Counted from the first letter of the stretch, positions 1 through 7,111 are shown. The stretch: 24,866 nucleotides of DNA from Muribaculaceae bacterium (GCA_017962285.1 JAGCVR010000096.1:1-24866), one strand, 5' to 3'. A program made the numbers and translations. Notes: generated by a model from the sequence alone, not told the origin.

Positions 1-182
1 CTGTCGCCGGCTACCTCGACGGCAACGGGCTCCTTGAAGTGAACGACGTGGTGATCCTCGCTGGCCTCGCTATGGGAGGTGGCGCCACCGCCGAACAACT
101 TTTGATTGGCGACTTGGACGGCAGCGGCTCGATCGACGTGAACGACGTGGTGATCCTAGCCGGAAGGGTTATGGGCTCGTAA
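1..182 (+). CDS. C-terminal end of a dockerin-like protein (partial)
   Basis: The gene enters from the left edge; the reading frame starts at base 3 and stops with TAA at 180-182, leaving 59 residues. These hold two copies of a calcium-loop plus helix unit. Both contain the core VNDVVILAG. The second loop reads GDLDGSGSIDVND, with acidic or polar residues at EF-hand positions 1, 3, 5, 9 and 12. The first loop has Tyr in place of the first Asp. Paired loops of this kind are typical of dockerin type I domains, which sit at the C-termini of secreted enzymes or surface proteins. The main domain is outside the window, so the function of the whole protein cannot be stated. No cohesin partner is seen here. 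Confidence 0.75.
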   Translation, partial: VAGYLDGNGLLEVNDVVILAGLAMGGGATAEQLLIGDLDGSGSIDVNDVVILAGRVMGS

Positions 183-185
183 ATC

Positions 186-246
186 AGTTGACAAGTTAAC
201 GAGTTGACAAGCAATTATATTTTAGACTTTAGAAGTTAGATATGAG
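186..246. repeat. Composite intergenic repeat: 8-mer array plus 18-bp companion
   Basis: Bases 187-211 are three 8-base units related to GTTGACAA. After a short AT-rich stretch, 229-246 reads TTAGAAGTTAGATATGAG. Both parts recur at 3588-3729, with the 8-mers there in the opposite orientation. The element directly follows a stop codon, so it is probably in the 3' untranslated part of the dockerin gene. Confidence 0.7.
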
Positions 247-280
247 GGCGTTCCCATGGCGGGAGCGCCCTTATTCTTTT
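245..280 (+). terminator. Rho-independent terminator of the dockerin gene
   Basis: Arm 245-255 (AGGGCGTTCCC) pairs with 261-271 (GGGAGCGCCCT), giving 11 base pairs with one G-U wobble and a five-base loop. A T-rich tail follows to 280. It lies 63 bases after the stop codon. Confidence 0.8.
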
Positions 281-299
281 GCTGTGTGTGGTTCTGTAC

Positions 300-318
300 T
301 ACGGGCTGCCAGCCCGTA
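300..318. repeat. Short palindrome (8-bp stem, 3-base loop)
   Basis: TACGGGCT and AGCCCGTA (300-307 and 311-318) flank the loop GCC. There is no T tract, so it is a poor terminator. It has the same plan as the palindromes at 5438-5452 and 7132-7146: a short GC-rich stem and a three-base loop. A small cUUCGg-type hairpin follows near 327-336. Confidence 0.5.
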
Positions 319-399
319 ATATCTGAGCTTCGGCTTTCATACGCTTCATCGCAAATATGTTTTCCAAAAGGACAGAAAAAACTTTTTTTCAAAAAAGAG

Positions 400-429
400 T
401 TGTTTATCGGAAAAAAAGAATTAACTTTG
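400..429 (+). promoter_or_regulatory. Bacteroidetes-type promoter of a short RNA unit
   Basis: TTG at 400-402 and TAACTTTG at 422-429 are separated by 19 bases and match the TTG / TAnnTTTG consensus. Transcription should begin near 436. No open reading frame with a plausible product starts before the terminator at 471-500. Confidence 0.65.
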
Positions 430-435
430 CAACGT

Positions 436-500
436 GTTTTTCATGGTATTAGATTTAAGGTTAATTAAGGATTGATTGTCGGGAGACAATCAATTTTTTT
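436..500 (+). ncRNA. Candidate short RNA or attenuated leader (about 65 nt)
   Basis: The interval lies between a good promoter (400-429) and a strong terminator (471-500). It begins with a pyrimidine-rich stretch followed by an AT-rich single-stranded segment (TTAGATTTAAGGTTAA, 449-464). No start codon gives a convincing peptide. It may be a small RNA in its own right, or a leader that usually terminates and occasionally reads through into the next unit. I cannot assign it to a named family. Its limits are inferred from the promoter and terminator only. Confidence 0.4.
471..500 (+). terminator. Rho-independent terminator
   Basis: ATTGATTGTC (471-480) and GACAATCAAT (485-494) form a perfect 10-bp stem with loop GGGA, followed by a run of seven T (494-500). 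It closes the short cassette that starts near 436. Confidence 0.85.
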
Positions 501-530
501 ATTCATACCAAAAGTTTTTTCTTGAAAGTA

Positions 531-561
531 TTTGATAGTTCTAAATTATTGCTTATCTTTG
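531..561 (+). promoter_or_regulatory. Bacteroidetes-type promoter of the 200-nt RNA unit
   Basis: TTTG at 531-534 and TATCTTTG at 554-561 have 19 bases between them, a close match to the consensus. Predicted transcription start is near 568. The promoter begins 30 bases after the preceding terminator, so this is a separate transcription unit. Confidence 0.65.
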
Positions 562-567
562 CGACAG

Positions 568-773
568 AAAAAGTGTGTGAACTCTTTCATAATATTCGAG
601 CAACGTTTATCTCATATTGATAATTATAGTTTAGGTTTGTTGCGTTGCCGAATAGATTTAGTCTAAATTTCCCTATGCCGCGAGTCCTCGATGACGTATG
701 TGAATATTTTAGTTGAGCGTCAATAAACGGCAAATGAAAGCATTTAATTCATCGTTAAATGCTTTCATTTTTT
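568..773 (+). ncRNA. Candidate standalone structured RNA, about 200 nt
   Basis: This interval starts at a consensus promoter and ends at a strong terminator, and no reading frame in it looks like a protein. Several pairings are visible. AUAAUAUUC near 590 can pair with GAAUAUUUU near 700 (8 of 9 pairs). GCAACG near 600 can pair with CGUUGC near 642. Smaller hairpins include UUAUC/GAUAA and AUUUA/UAAAU. Long-range pairing of both ends around inner hairpins gives a rod-like shape. Size and shape would suit 6S RNA (ssrS) or a Bacteroidales-specific RNA such as the Bacteroidales-1 motif, but I cannot confirm either by eye. A 5' leader of the downstream glycosyltransferase is less likely, because the terminator intervenes and that gene has its own promoter. 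Confidence 0.5.
732..773 (+). terminator. Rho-independent terminator with 16-bp perfect arms
   Basis: AAATGAAAGCATTTAA (732-747) and TTAAATGCTTTCATTT (755-770) are exact reverse complements around a seven-base loop. A T run (768-773) follows. The T run overlaps the upstream element of the next promoter (771-802), so one unit ends where the next begins. Confidence 0.8.
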
Positions 774-802
774 GTACAGATAAAGAAAAAAGCGTAAATT
801 TG
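771..802 (+). promoter_or_regulatory. Promoter of the glycosyltransferase / GH78-like pair
   Basis: TTTG at 771-774 and TAAATTTG at 795-802 are 20 bases apart and match the Bacteroidetes consensus. The start would be near 809, leaving a leader of about 65 bases before the ATG at 874. Confidence 0.65.
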
Positions 803-873
803 CTTATTGAGAGATTTATGCCCGAATCGGTAATTGAGACACACCGATTCCGGACAACAGGAACAGATTTTTA

Positions 874-1836
874 ATGAACGAGGACAAGAAACAACCAATA
901 GTTGCCGTGGTGCTGCCGTGCTACGATGAAGCGCTTGTGCTTGACAGCAGCGCACACAGGATACTGGACCTGCTCCGCGAAATGACCTGCGAGGGACTCG
1001 TCTCCGCCGAAAGCGTTCTGCTGATGGTGGACGACGGCTCACGCGACAACACATGGGACACCATAAAACAGATAAGCGCTCAGAACGTCCATTCACACGG
1101 AGTGAAGCTCTCTTCGAACCGCGGCCATCAGAACGCACTGCTTGCCGGAATGGAACGTGCTCTCGACCGCTTCGGAGCCGACGCGATGATAACCATCGAT
1201 GCCGACCTGCAAGACGACCCCAACGTGATGAAACAGATGATACGCCTGATGAACGAAGGCAATGACGTGGTGCTGGGAGTGCGGAAAAGCCGCACAAGCG
1301 ACTCATTTTTCAAGCGCACCACATCCCACATGTTCTATCGGTTCATGTCGTGGCTCGGCGCGGATGTGGTATATAACCATGCCGATTACAGGCTGTTGAG
1401 TCGCAGGGCGGTGGAAGCTGTGCTGCAGTATGGCGAGCGCAACATGTTCCTTCGCGGGATTGTGAACCAAATGGGATTCAGGCAGGCAAAGGTCTATTAC
1501 GACCGCACGGCGCGCACAGCGGGAGAGACCAAGTATCCGTTCAAGAAGATGGTGAACTTCGCCATCGACGGCATCACGTCGTTCAGCGTGAAACCGGTAA
1601 GAATGGTACTCGGATTAGGGCTTCTGTTCATCCTCATGGCAGTGTTCCAGCTTGTGTATGTGCTTTACAGCTATTTCAGCAATGTGGCTGTGAGCGGATG
1701 GTCTTCGCTCATGCTGTCGCTATGGTTCGTGGGTGGGTGCATATTGCTCTCACTTGGAGTGATAGGGGAGTATGTGGCAAAAATATATATCGAGACCAAG
1801 CAGCGTCCGCGGTTTCACATAGAGGATGAGGTTTAA
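874..1836 (+). CDS. Membrane glycosyltransferase, family 2 (GtrB/DPM1-like)
   Basis: This 320-residue protein probably moves a sugar from a nucleotide donor to undecaprenyl phosphate at the inner face of the inner membrane. The GT-A fold starts with VVLPCYDE, followed by DDGS (53-56) and the metal-binding DAD at 109-111 followed by LQDD. GETKYPFKKM near 217-226 is the signature of the GtrB/ArnC/dolichyl-phosphate-mannose-synthase-like branch. Two hydrophobic segments follow, near 240-262 and 275-297, as in GtrB. The length is normal for the family. The ATG at 874 fits the promoter at 771-802. The GH78-like gene starts 29 bases later on the same strand, so the two are probably cotranscribed. 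The sugar and final acceptor cannot be told from sequence; modification of surface polysaccharide or lipid is the usual role. Confidence 0.88.
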   Translation: MNEDKKQPIVAVVLPCYDEALVLDSSAHRILDLLREMTCEGLVSAESVLLMVDDGSRDNTWDTIKQISAQNVHSHGVKLSSNRGHQNALLAGMERALDRFGADAMITIDADLQDDPNVMKQMIRLMNEGNDVVLGVRKSRTSDSFFKRTTSHMFYRFMSWLGADVVYNHADYRLLSRRAVEAVLQYGERNMFLRGIVNQMGFRQAKVYYDRTARTAGETKYPFKKMVNFAIDGITSFSVKPVRMVLGLGLLFILMAVFQLVYVLYSYFSNVAVSGWSSLMLSLWFVGGCILLSLGVIGEYVAKIYIETKQRPRFHIEDEV

Positions 1837-1865
1837 GTGAGTATAATATCACAAAATATAAGGTT

Positions 1866-3587
1866 ATGAGATTGAGGTTCTGGATAAGTTTGTCGCTGAT
1901 GACACTGATTGCGCTGCACTCTATGTGCGACGTGCCAATCACGGAAAGCATTGTATTGCCCCAGAAAGTGATGTGGACAAGTGGCTCGGTGAGCGACAGC
2001 GAAAACCTGCTGGAGCCTTTTTCCGGACAGGTGGCAGTGAGCGACACGCGCTTCACCGTGATGCGGAGCCTTAATGCCGCCACGGCAAGCATTCTGCTTG
2101 ATTTTGGCAAAGAATACCATGGGGCACTGAAGATTTTTGCCGGAATACGCTCCTCAAAAAAAGCGGCACGTCTGCGCATAACACTCGGGGAGAGTGTGAC
2201 GGAGGCTATGAGCCGCATTGACAGGGATACGGAAAAGAACCCCACCAACGACCATGCCGTGCGCGAGATGGTGGTGGAAGTTCCGTGGCTTGGAGCCGTT
2301 AACACCGGCAACTCGGGCTTTCGCTTTGCCCGCCTTGACCTGCTCGACACTGATATTGATTTCAAGCTGAAAGCCATTCAGCTCTTGGCGCGCGAACGCC
2401 ATTACGATTACCTGGGTACCTTCAGTTGCAGCGACCCTGTTTTGAACGATATCTGGCAAACCTCGGCACGCACGGTGCAGCTTAATATGCAGGAATATAT
2501 CTGGGACGGCATCAAGCGCGACCGGCTGGTGTGGCTCGGTGACCTGAATCCGGAGATTCTAGTGGCATGCAACGTGTTCGGCGGTCAATCGTGGGAACTG
2601 ATACACCGCAGCCTTGACTTCGGGTGCGATGCCTATCCGCTGCCGAAGTTCATAAACGACATGAGTTCCTATTCGCTGTGGTGGATAATCAATCAGCACG
2701 ATCTCTACCTCTACGAGGGCAACAAGGATTATCTGAGCAAGCAGTTGCCTTACCTGCGGGGACTGGTGAACCTGTTCTCCACTCTGATTGACCACGAAAC
2801 CGGCGAAGAACGGATTCCTGGCGGATTCCTTGACTGGCCCACCTCGCAAATGCCGGAAGTGATTCACGCCGGCATGCAGTCGCTCGCCCTCATTGCCATG
2901 GACGATGCCGAAAGAATTGCCGGCTGGCTGGGCAACAAGGACCTGGCGAAGCAGAGTGCCGATCTTGCATCAATTCTGCGCCGCCACCATCCAAACTGCC
3001 TCGACAACACACAGGCGCTGAGCCTCAATATTCTATCGGGATTGACAACGGACGCCAAAACCGATGCCGGCATAATTCTGCAAAATGGACTTGAACAGTA
3101 CTCCACCTTTTTCGGTTACTATACCAGCGAGGCATTGGCTGCAGGAGGACACACAACAGAAGCACTGCGCAACATCAAAGACTACTGGGGTGGTATGCTC
3201 GCCTTGGGCGCCACCTCATTCTGGGAAGACTTCTCCTTTGCCGATGCACAGGGCTGCGGCAGAATCGACGGTTTCGTTCCCGAGGGCATGCGCGACATCC
3301 ATTCGCAAGGCGGCGATTACTGCTACAAAGGGCTGCGTCTGAGCATGTGCCACGGATGGGCTGGCGGTCCTGCGGCTTGGCTCATTGGACATATTCTGGG
3401 CGTCAGCCCGGCAGAACCCGGCTGCAAAACAGTGTATTTCGAGCCTAATCTGGGCGACCTTGACCATGCCGAAGGAAGTTTCCCCACACCGCACGGCATA
3501 ATAAAGGTGAAACTTACAAAGCGCCCCGACGGCACCGTAAATAAAAAAATCACTCTCCCTAAAGGAGTGAAGATAGTCAAACGTTAG
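1866..3587 (+). CDS. Secreted GH78-like alpha-L-rhamnosidase family protein
   Basis: The 573-residue protein begins with a hydrophobic signal peptide (about residues 1-21). A beta-sandwich region (roughly 30-190) is followed by an (alpha/alpha)6 barrel (roughly 195-500) and a short C-terminal beta domain. The barrel holds DGIKRDRLVWLGD (214-226), the counterpart of the GH78 motif DCPxRERLGWxGD that carries three active-site residues and the stacking Trp. Here the acidic position normally occupied by Glu is Asp219; Asp214, Trp223 and Asp226 are kept. SFWEDF supplies the second catalytic Glu (E454). GH78 enzymes remove terminal rhamnose from plant or bacterial glycans. With the Glu-to-Asp change and no neighbouring SusC/SusD genes, the exact substrate is uncertain. 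It is probably cotranscribed with the upstream glycosyltransferase. Confidence 0.8.
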   Translation: MRLRFWISLSLMTLIALHSMCDVPITESIVLPQKVMWTSGSVSDSENLLEPFSGQVAVSDTRFTVMRSLNAATASILLDFGKEYHGALKIFAGIRSSKKAARLRITLGESVTEAMSRIDRDTEKNPTNDHAVREMVVEVPWLGAVNTGNSGFRFARLDLLDTDIDFKLKAIQLLARERHYDYLGTFSCSDPVLNDIWQTSARTVQLNMQEYIWDGIKRDRLVWLGDLNPEILVACNVFGGQSWELIHRSLDFGCDAYPLPKFINDMSSYSLWWIINQHDLYLYEGNKDYLSKQLPYLRGLVNLFSTLIDHETGEERIPGGFLDWPTSQMPEVIHAGMQSLALIAMDDAERIAGWLGNKDLAKQSADLASILRRHHPNCLDNTQALSLNILSGLTTDAKTDAGIILQNGLEQYSTFFGYYTSEALAAGGHTTEALRNIKDYWGGMLALGATSFWEDFSFADAQGCGRIDGFVPEGMRDIHSQGGDYCYKGLRLSMCHGWAGGPAAWLIGHILGVSPAEPGCKTVYFEPNLGDLDHAEGSFPTPHGIIKVKLTKRPDGTVNKKITLPKGVKIVKR

Positions 3588-3729
3588 AAATTAGAAGTTA
3601 GATATCAGACGTTAGAAATTAGATAAAAATTAGTAACCGCTTGTCAACTTGTTTTCTCGTTAACTTGTCAACTAAAAAAGAATAGTAACTGCTTGTTAAC
3701 TTGTTTACTCGTTAACTCGTCAACTAAAA
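3588..3729. repeat. Composite intergenic repeat: TTAGAAA-type array plus two 47-bp 8-mer arrays
   Basis: After the stop codon come several TTAGAAA-like units, including TTAGAAGTTAGATATCAG at 3591-3608, which differs by one base from 229-246. Then two 47-base copies (3631-3677 and 3683-3729) follow with four mismatches between them. Each is built from four 8-base units related to TTGTCAAC. These 8-mers are the reverse complement of those at 187-211. No protein gene is evident in 3588-3747. Confidence 0.75.
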
Positions 3730-3747
3730 TAAAAAGAAATGTAAGAT

Positions 3748-3843
3748 ATAAAGATTTTTTGCAAGAACAGCAACGAATACATTGACGTTGAAGGTGGAGA
3801 ATCGCTTCTTCAGATTTTCGGCACCATAAAGAACAGGCTTCAC
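3748..3843 (+). other. Likely N-terminal extension of the nucleoside kinase, with ATA in start position
   Basis: The frame of the kinase stays open upstream of its first ATG back to a TAA at 3742-3744. The 32 codons from 3748 read like protein (KIFCKNSNEY, then VEGGESLLQIF) and match the expected N-terminal beta-hairpin and helix of TGS-containing nucleoside kinases. No ATG, GTG, TTG or CTG lies in frame here. ATA at 3748-3750 stands where the initiator is expected, and an ATG at 3739 is followed at once by the TAA. Either a rare ATA start is used, the start codon is mutated, or there is a sequence error. Confidence 0.65.
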
Positions 3844-5409
3844 ATGAATGCCATTTGCGCCAAAGTGAACAACAAAATCGAGGATCTGCGCTACCGCGTC
3901 TATGGACCGAAGCATGTGGAGTACCTTGGAATCGACAGCAGTGAGGGCTACCGCACCTATATCAACTCACTGTGCATGATACTCTACAAAGCCATAACCG
4001 ATTTGTTCCCCGGGAAACGCCTCATTCTCAACCACCCAATCTCCAACGGATATTTCTGCACATTTAAGCACGAAAAAGCAAACATCCCTACCGCAGATAT
4101 CAGCGCAATTAAGAAGCGTATGCAGGAGATTGTGGACCAGAATCTGGCGTTTGTCCGCCAGGAACGGCTCACCGAGGACGTGATAGAGATGCTCAAGGAA
4201 CAAGGGCTGCCCGACAAGGTCAGGGTGCTGTCCACTTCTCACCACCTATATACCGTTTACTACAAACTTGGCGGTGTAATCGACAGTTACTGCACACCAT
4301 TGGCACCTTCCACCGGCCATATCTCCGTTTTCGACCTTATTCCCTATAATGGCGGAATGCTGCTGATCGGCCCCAACCCAAGCAATCTCAGCGAGCCAAA
4401 CAAACCCGTGAAAATGAGGAAAATGTTCAAGGCCTTCATGGACCATGTGGACTTCAACTGCGTTGTAAACATTACCGATGTGGGCGAACTGAATCAGGCA
4501 ATACACAGTCATCACACCCCGCTGCTTATCCACGTTGCCGAGGCTCTGCACAACAAGATGTTTGCCAATATTGCCAACGACATTGCCACACGTTACCGGC
4601 GAGGCGGTGCCCGCGTGGTGCTCATCGCCGGTCCATCGTCGAGCGGAAAGACCACCAGCGCAAAGAGGCTGTCGATTTACCTCGCAACAAACTATATTAT
4701 TCCCAAAATAATCTCTCTCGATAATTATTTTGTAAACCGCGAGAACAATCCCCGAGATGAAAGCGGAGATTATGACTATGAGTCGCTCTATGCCCTCGAT
4801 CTTGAACAACTGAACCACGACCTGCAAGACCTTATCGCCGGACGCGAAGTGAAAATGCCAACCTATAACTTTGCCACAGGACAAAGAGAATACCTGGGCA
4901 ACACACTCCAACTTAACGATGGGGAGGTGCTGCTCCTTGAAGGCATCCACGGACTCAATCCCGACCTGACCCCACTTATACCCGAAGAGCAGAAATATCG
5001 CGTGTATGTGTCGGCACTGACCACACTGCACATCGACGACCACAACTGGATTTCCACAAGCGACAACAGATTGCTGCGCCGCATAGTCCGCGACAGCAAA
5101 TATCGCGGTGTGTCGGCTACGGACACCATAGCACGGTGGAAAAGCGTGCGACGCGGCGAAGAGAAATGGATATTCCCATATCAGGAAAATGCCGATGCCA
5201 TGTTCAACTCGTCGCTTATCTTCGAACTTGCCGTGATGAAAGAGCAAGCCGAACGGGTCCTGAAACAGGTACCAAGAAATGTTCCCGAATATTCCGAAGC
5301 ACACCGCCTGCTCCGCTTCCTGGAATTCTTCGAGCCCATCAGCGAGGCTGAAATTCCCAGCACAAGCCTGCTCCGTGAGTTCCTGGGAGGAAGCACCTTC
5401 CATTATTAA
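3844..5409 (+). CDS. ThrRS-like N-domain / uridine kinase fusion (nucleoside kinase)
   Basis: From the first ATG the protein has 521 residues; with the open frame back to 3748 it would have 553. The first 230 residues resemble the TGS and second-additional-domain region of threonyl-tRNA synthetase (HPISNGYFC near 57-65). The second half is a uridine-kinase-like P-loop domain: Walker A GPSSSGKTT at 263-271, then SLDNYF, and LLEGIHGLN for the nucleoside site. Such fusions are a recognised family, usually annotated as nucleoside or uridine kinase, and would phosphorylate uridine/cytidine or a related nucleoside in the cytoplasm. The role of the synthetase-like half is not established. I report the ATG at 3844 as the safe start, but the conserved N-terminus argues that translation begins upstream. 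No convincing promoter was found; the repeat array sits just before it. Confidence 0.85.
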   Translation: MNAICAKVNNKIEDLRYRVYGPKHVEYLGIDSSEGYRTYINSLCMILYKAITDLFPGKRLILNHPISNGYFCTFKHEKANIPTADISAIKKRMQEIVDQNLAFVRQERLTEDVIEMLKEQGLPDKVRVLSTSHHLYTVYYKLGGVIDSYCTPLAPSTGHISVFDLIPYNGGMLLIGPNPSNLSEPNKPVKMRKMFKAFMDHVDFNCVVNITDVGELNQAIHSHHTPLLIHVAEALHNKMFANIANDIATRYRRGGARVVLIAGPSSSGKTTSAKRLSIYLATNYIIPKIISLDNYFVNRENNPRDESGDYDYESLYALDLEQLNHDLQDLIAGREVKMPTYNFATGQREYLGNTLQLNDGEVLLLEGIHGLNPDLTPLIPEEQKYRVYVSALTTLHIDDHNWISTSDNRLLRRIVRDSKYRGVSATDTIARWKSVRRGEEKWIFPYQENADAMFNSSLIFELAVMKEQAERVLKQVPRNVPEYSEAHRLLRFLEFFEPISEAEIPSTSLLREFLGGSTFHY

Positions 5410-5416
5410 TAGAAGC

Positions 5417-5487
5417 GGAAGTGAAATAATGAAGTAATGCGCCGATGGCGCAGGAAGTGAAAGAATGAAGTAAAAATGGAAGTAAAA
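5417..5487. repeat. GAAGTGAA-type intergenic repeat with central hairpin, copy A
   Basis: Purine-rich units (GGAAGTGAAA, AATGAAGTAA) flank a palindrome, TGCGCC (5438-5443) / GGCGCA (5447-5452), with loop GAT. The same arrangement occurs at 7112-7181 with a different stem. It lies between the nucleoside kinase and the polyferredoxin gene. Confidence 0.7.
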
Positions 5488-5521
5488 GAGGAAAAAAGAG
5501 AAAATAATGGCTCCAAAGGGG

Positions 5522-5610
5522 ACTCCACCTTTAACTCCAATGAGCGAAGAGAATTAACTCCACCTTTAACTTCAATGAGCGAAGCGAATTAACTCCACCT
5601 TTAACTCCCA
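5522..5610. repeat. 35-bp tandem repeat, about 2.5 copies
   Basis: Units start at 5522, 5557 and 5592. Each begins ACTCCACCTTTAACT; the first two continue to AATTA with two differences, and the third is cut short at 5610. The array ends 14 bases before the polyferredoxin ATG, so any transcript from upstream carries it next to the ribosome-binding region. Confidence 0.8.
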
Positions 5611-5624
5611 CTTATTAAAAAGAT

Positions 5625-7109
5625 ATGCTACGAAAAATACGAATAACACTCGCGACTGTGGTGATGGTGCTGATAACCCTACTGCTTCTTGACTTCAGCG
5701 GCACACTGCATCACTATCTTGGCTGGCTTTCTGAAATCCAGCTCATTCCGGCACTGCTCTCCCTCAATCTGGTGATTGTCGCCGCACTGGTGATATTGAC
5801 CCTTGTGTTCGGCAGAATCTACTGCTCGGTAATCTGCCCTCTGGGCATAATGCAGGACCTGTTCTCTTGGGTTGCCGGCAAACGAAAAAAGAACAGGTTC
5901 ACTTACTCACCTGAACGGCGAGTGCTTCGCCTGATTCTGCTCGGAGCATTCATTGGAGCACTTGCGGCAGGCATCCATCTTGTTGTGGCCCTGCTGGCGC
6001 CATACAGTAGTTATGGGCGCATCGTAACCAACCTCTTCCAGCCACTTTACATCTGGGGAAACAACGTGTTGGCAAAGATTGCCGAGCACTACGAGAGCTA
6101 TGCCTTCTACAGCGTGGATGTGTGGATGAAGAGTATCATCACATTCGTGGTGGCTTCGCTGACATTTATCATCCTCGGTGTGCTCGCATGGCGTAACGGC
6201 CGCACCTACTGCAACACCATTTGCCCCGTTGGCACTGTTCTGGGCTATCTGGCTAAGTTTTCACTGCTGAAGGTCAACATTGATGAAAATCGATGCACTT
6301 CATGTGGTCTCTGCGCCAGAAACTGCAAGGCGTCGTGCATTGATTCCAAGAACCACAAGGTGGACTACAGCCGGTGCGTGACGTGTGGAAACTGCATCAG
6401 CCGCTGCAATACAGGCGCTTTGAAATATGGCATTTCCCGAAAGAAAAGCGAGGACAAAGCCTCACCAACCACCGAGCCTGACACAGTTCGCAGGGCTGTG
6501 ATGATTGGCGGAGCAATAGCTGTGGCGGACGCAGCATTGGCTCAAGTGAACAAGAAAGTGGATGGCGGACTGGCAAAAATCAAGGATAAGGTTGCTCCGG
6601 AACGCAAAACGCCATTGACACCTCCTGGCTCGAAAAGCGCGCGGAATATGGCTAATCTCTGCACCGCATGCCAGCTGTGCGTGGCGCAGTGTCCCAATGG
6701 TGTGCTACGTCCAAGCAACAATCCGAGCACGCTCATGCAACCCGTAATGAGTTATGAACGAGGCTATTGCCGTCCTGAATGTAACCGTTGTTCGCAAATT
6801 TGCCCCACCGATGCCATCCGCAGGATTAAGCACAGCGAGAAATCGTCGATTCAGATAGGCCACGCCGTGTGGATAAAGAAAAACTGCCTCCCTGTGGTGT
6901 TCGGCACGTCGTGCGGCAACTGCGCACGTCATTGCCCCAGCGGTGCCATTCAGATGGTGCCGCTCGACGAAACCGACGATAATTCGCCATTCGTTCCAGC
7001 CGTAAACACAGAAAAGTGCATCGGTTGCGGTGCATGTGAGTATGTGTGTCCTTCCCGCCCGTTCTCGGCAATCTACGTCGAAGGGCATGAACAGCATAAG
7101 ACTATTTAA
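5625..7109 (+). CDS. NapH/NosR-like membrane polyferredoxin
   Basis: This 494-residue protein should pass electrons through or along the inner membrane. It has four hydrophobic segments (about 5-22, 40-63, 103-128 and 170-189). Two CxxxCP motifs follow membrane segments (C67/C71 and C196/C200), as in NapH, NosR and YccM. A pair of 4Fe-4S sites follows (C224-C227-C230-C234 and C251-C254-C257-C261). After a linker with Arg289-Arg290 and a hydrophobic stretch (RRAVMIGGAIAVADAALA) come four further cysteine clusters, starting at C346, C382, C421 and C465. The spacing of the C421 group is unusual (C421, C430, C433, C437). The gene is followed 77 bases later by an iron-sulphur aldo/keto reductase, its likely partner. 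The donor and final acceptor are not evident. Confidence 0.85.
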   Translation: MLRKIRITLATVVMVLITLLLLDFSGTLHHYLGWLSEIQLIPALLSLNLVIVAALVILTLVFGRIYCSVICPLGIMQDLFSWVAGKRKKNRFTYSPERRVLRLILLGAFIGALAAGIHLVVALLAPYSSYGRIVTNLFQPLYIWGNNVLAKIAEHYESYAFYSVDVWMKSIITFVVASLTFIILGVLAWRNGRTYCNTICPVGTVLGYLAKFSLLKVNIDENRCTSCGLCARNCKASCIDSKNHKVDYSRCVTCGNCISRCNTGALKYGISRKKSEDKASPTTEPDTVRRAVMIGGAIAVADAALAQVNKKVDGGLAKIKDKVAPERKTPLTPPGSKSARNMANLCTACQLCVAQCPNGVLRPSNNPSTLMQPVMSYERGYCRPECNRCSQICPTDAIRRIKHSEKSSIQIGHAVWIKKNCLPVVFGTSCGNCARHCPSGAIQMVPLDETDDNSPFVPAVNTEKCIGCGACEYVCPSRPFSAIYVEGHEQHKTI

Positions 7110-7111
7110 GT

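Noticed and set aside
1..182. Part of a cellulosome
   Set aside because: Dockerin-like tails occur in many gut Bacteroidales proteins without cohesin scaffolds, and no cohesin is seen.
256..468. Plus-strand frame of 70 codons in the leading intergenic region
   Set aside because: It starts in the loop of a terminator hairpin and runs across the promoter at 400-429. The predicted protein shows no recognisable motif.
3631..3729. Possible attachment site or transposon end
   Set aside because: The two 47-bp copies are direct and only five bases apart, with no recombinase or transposase gene in the window.
4246..5403. Minus-strand frame of 385 codons opposite the nucleoside kinase
   Set aside because: It is antisense to a gene with clear P-loop and uridine-kinase motifs. 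Its composition is that of a reversed coding strand and no family is recognisable.
5522..5610. Possible CRISPR array
   Set aside because: The 35-bp units are directly adjacent without variable spacers, number only about 2.5, and no cas gene is present.
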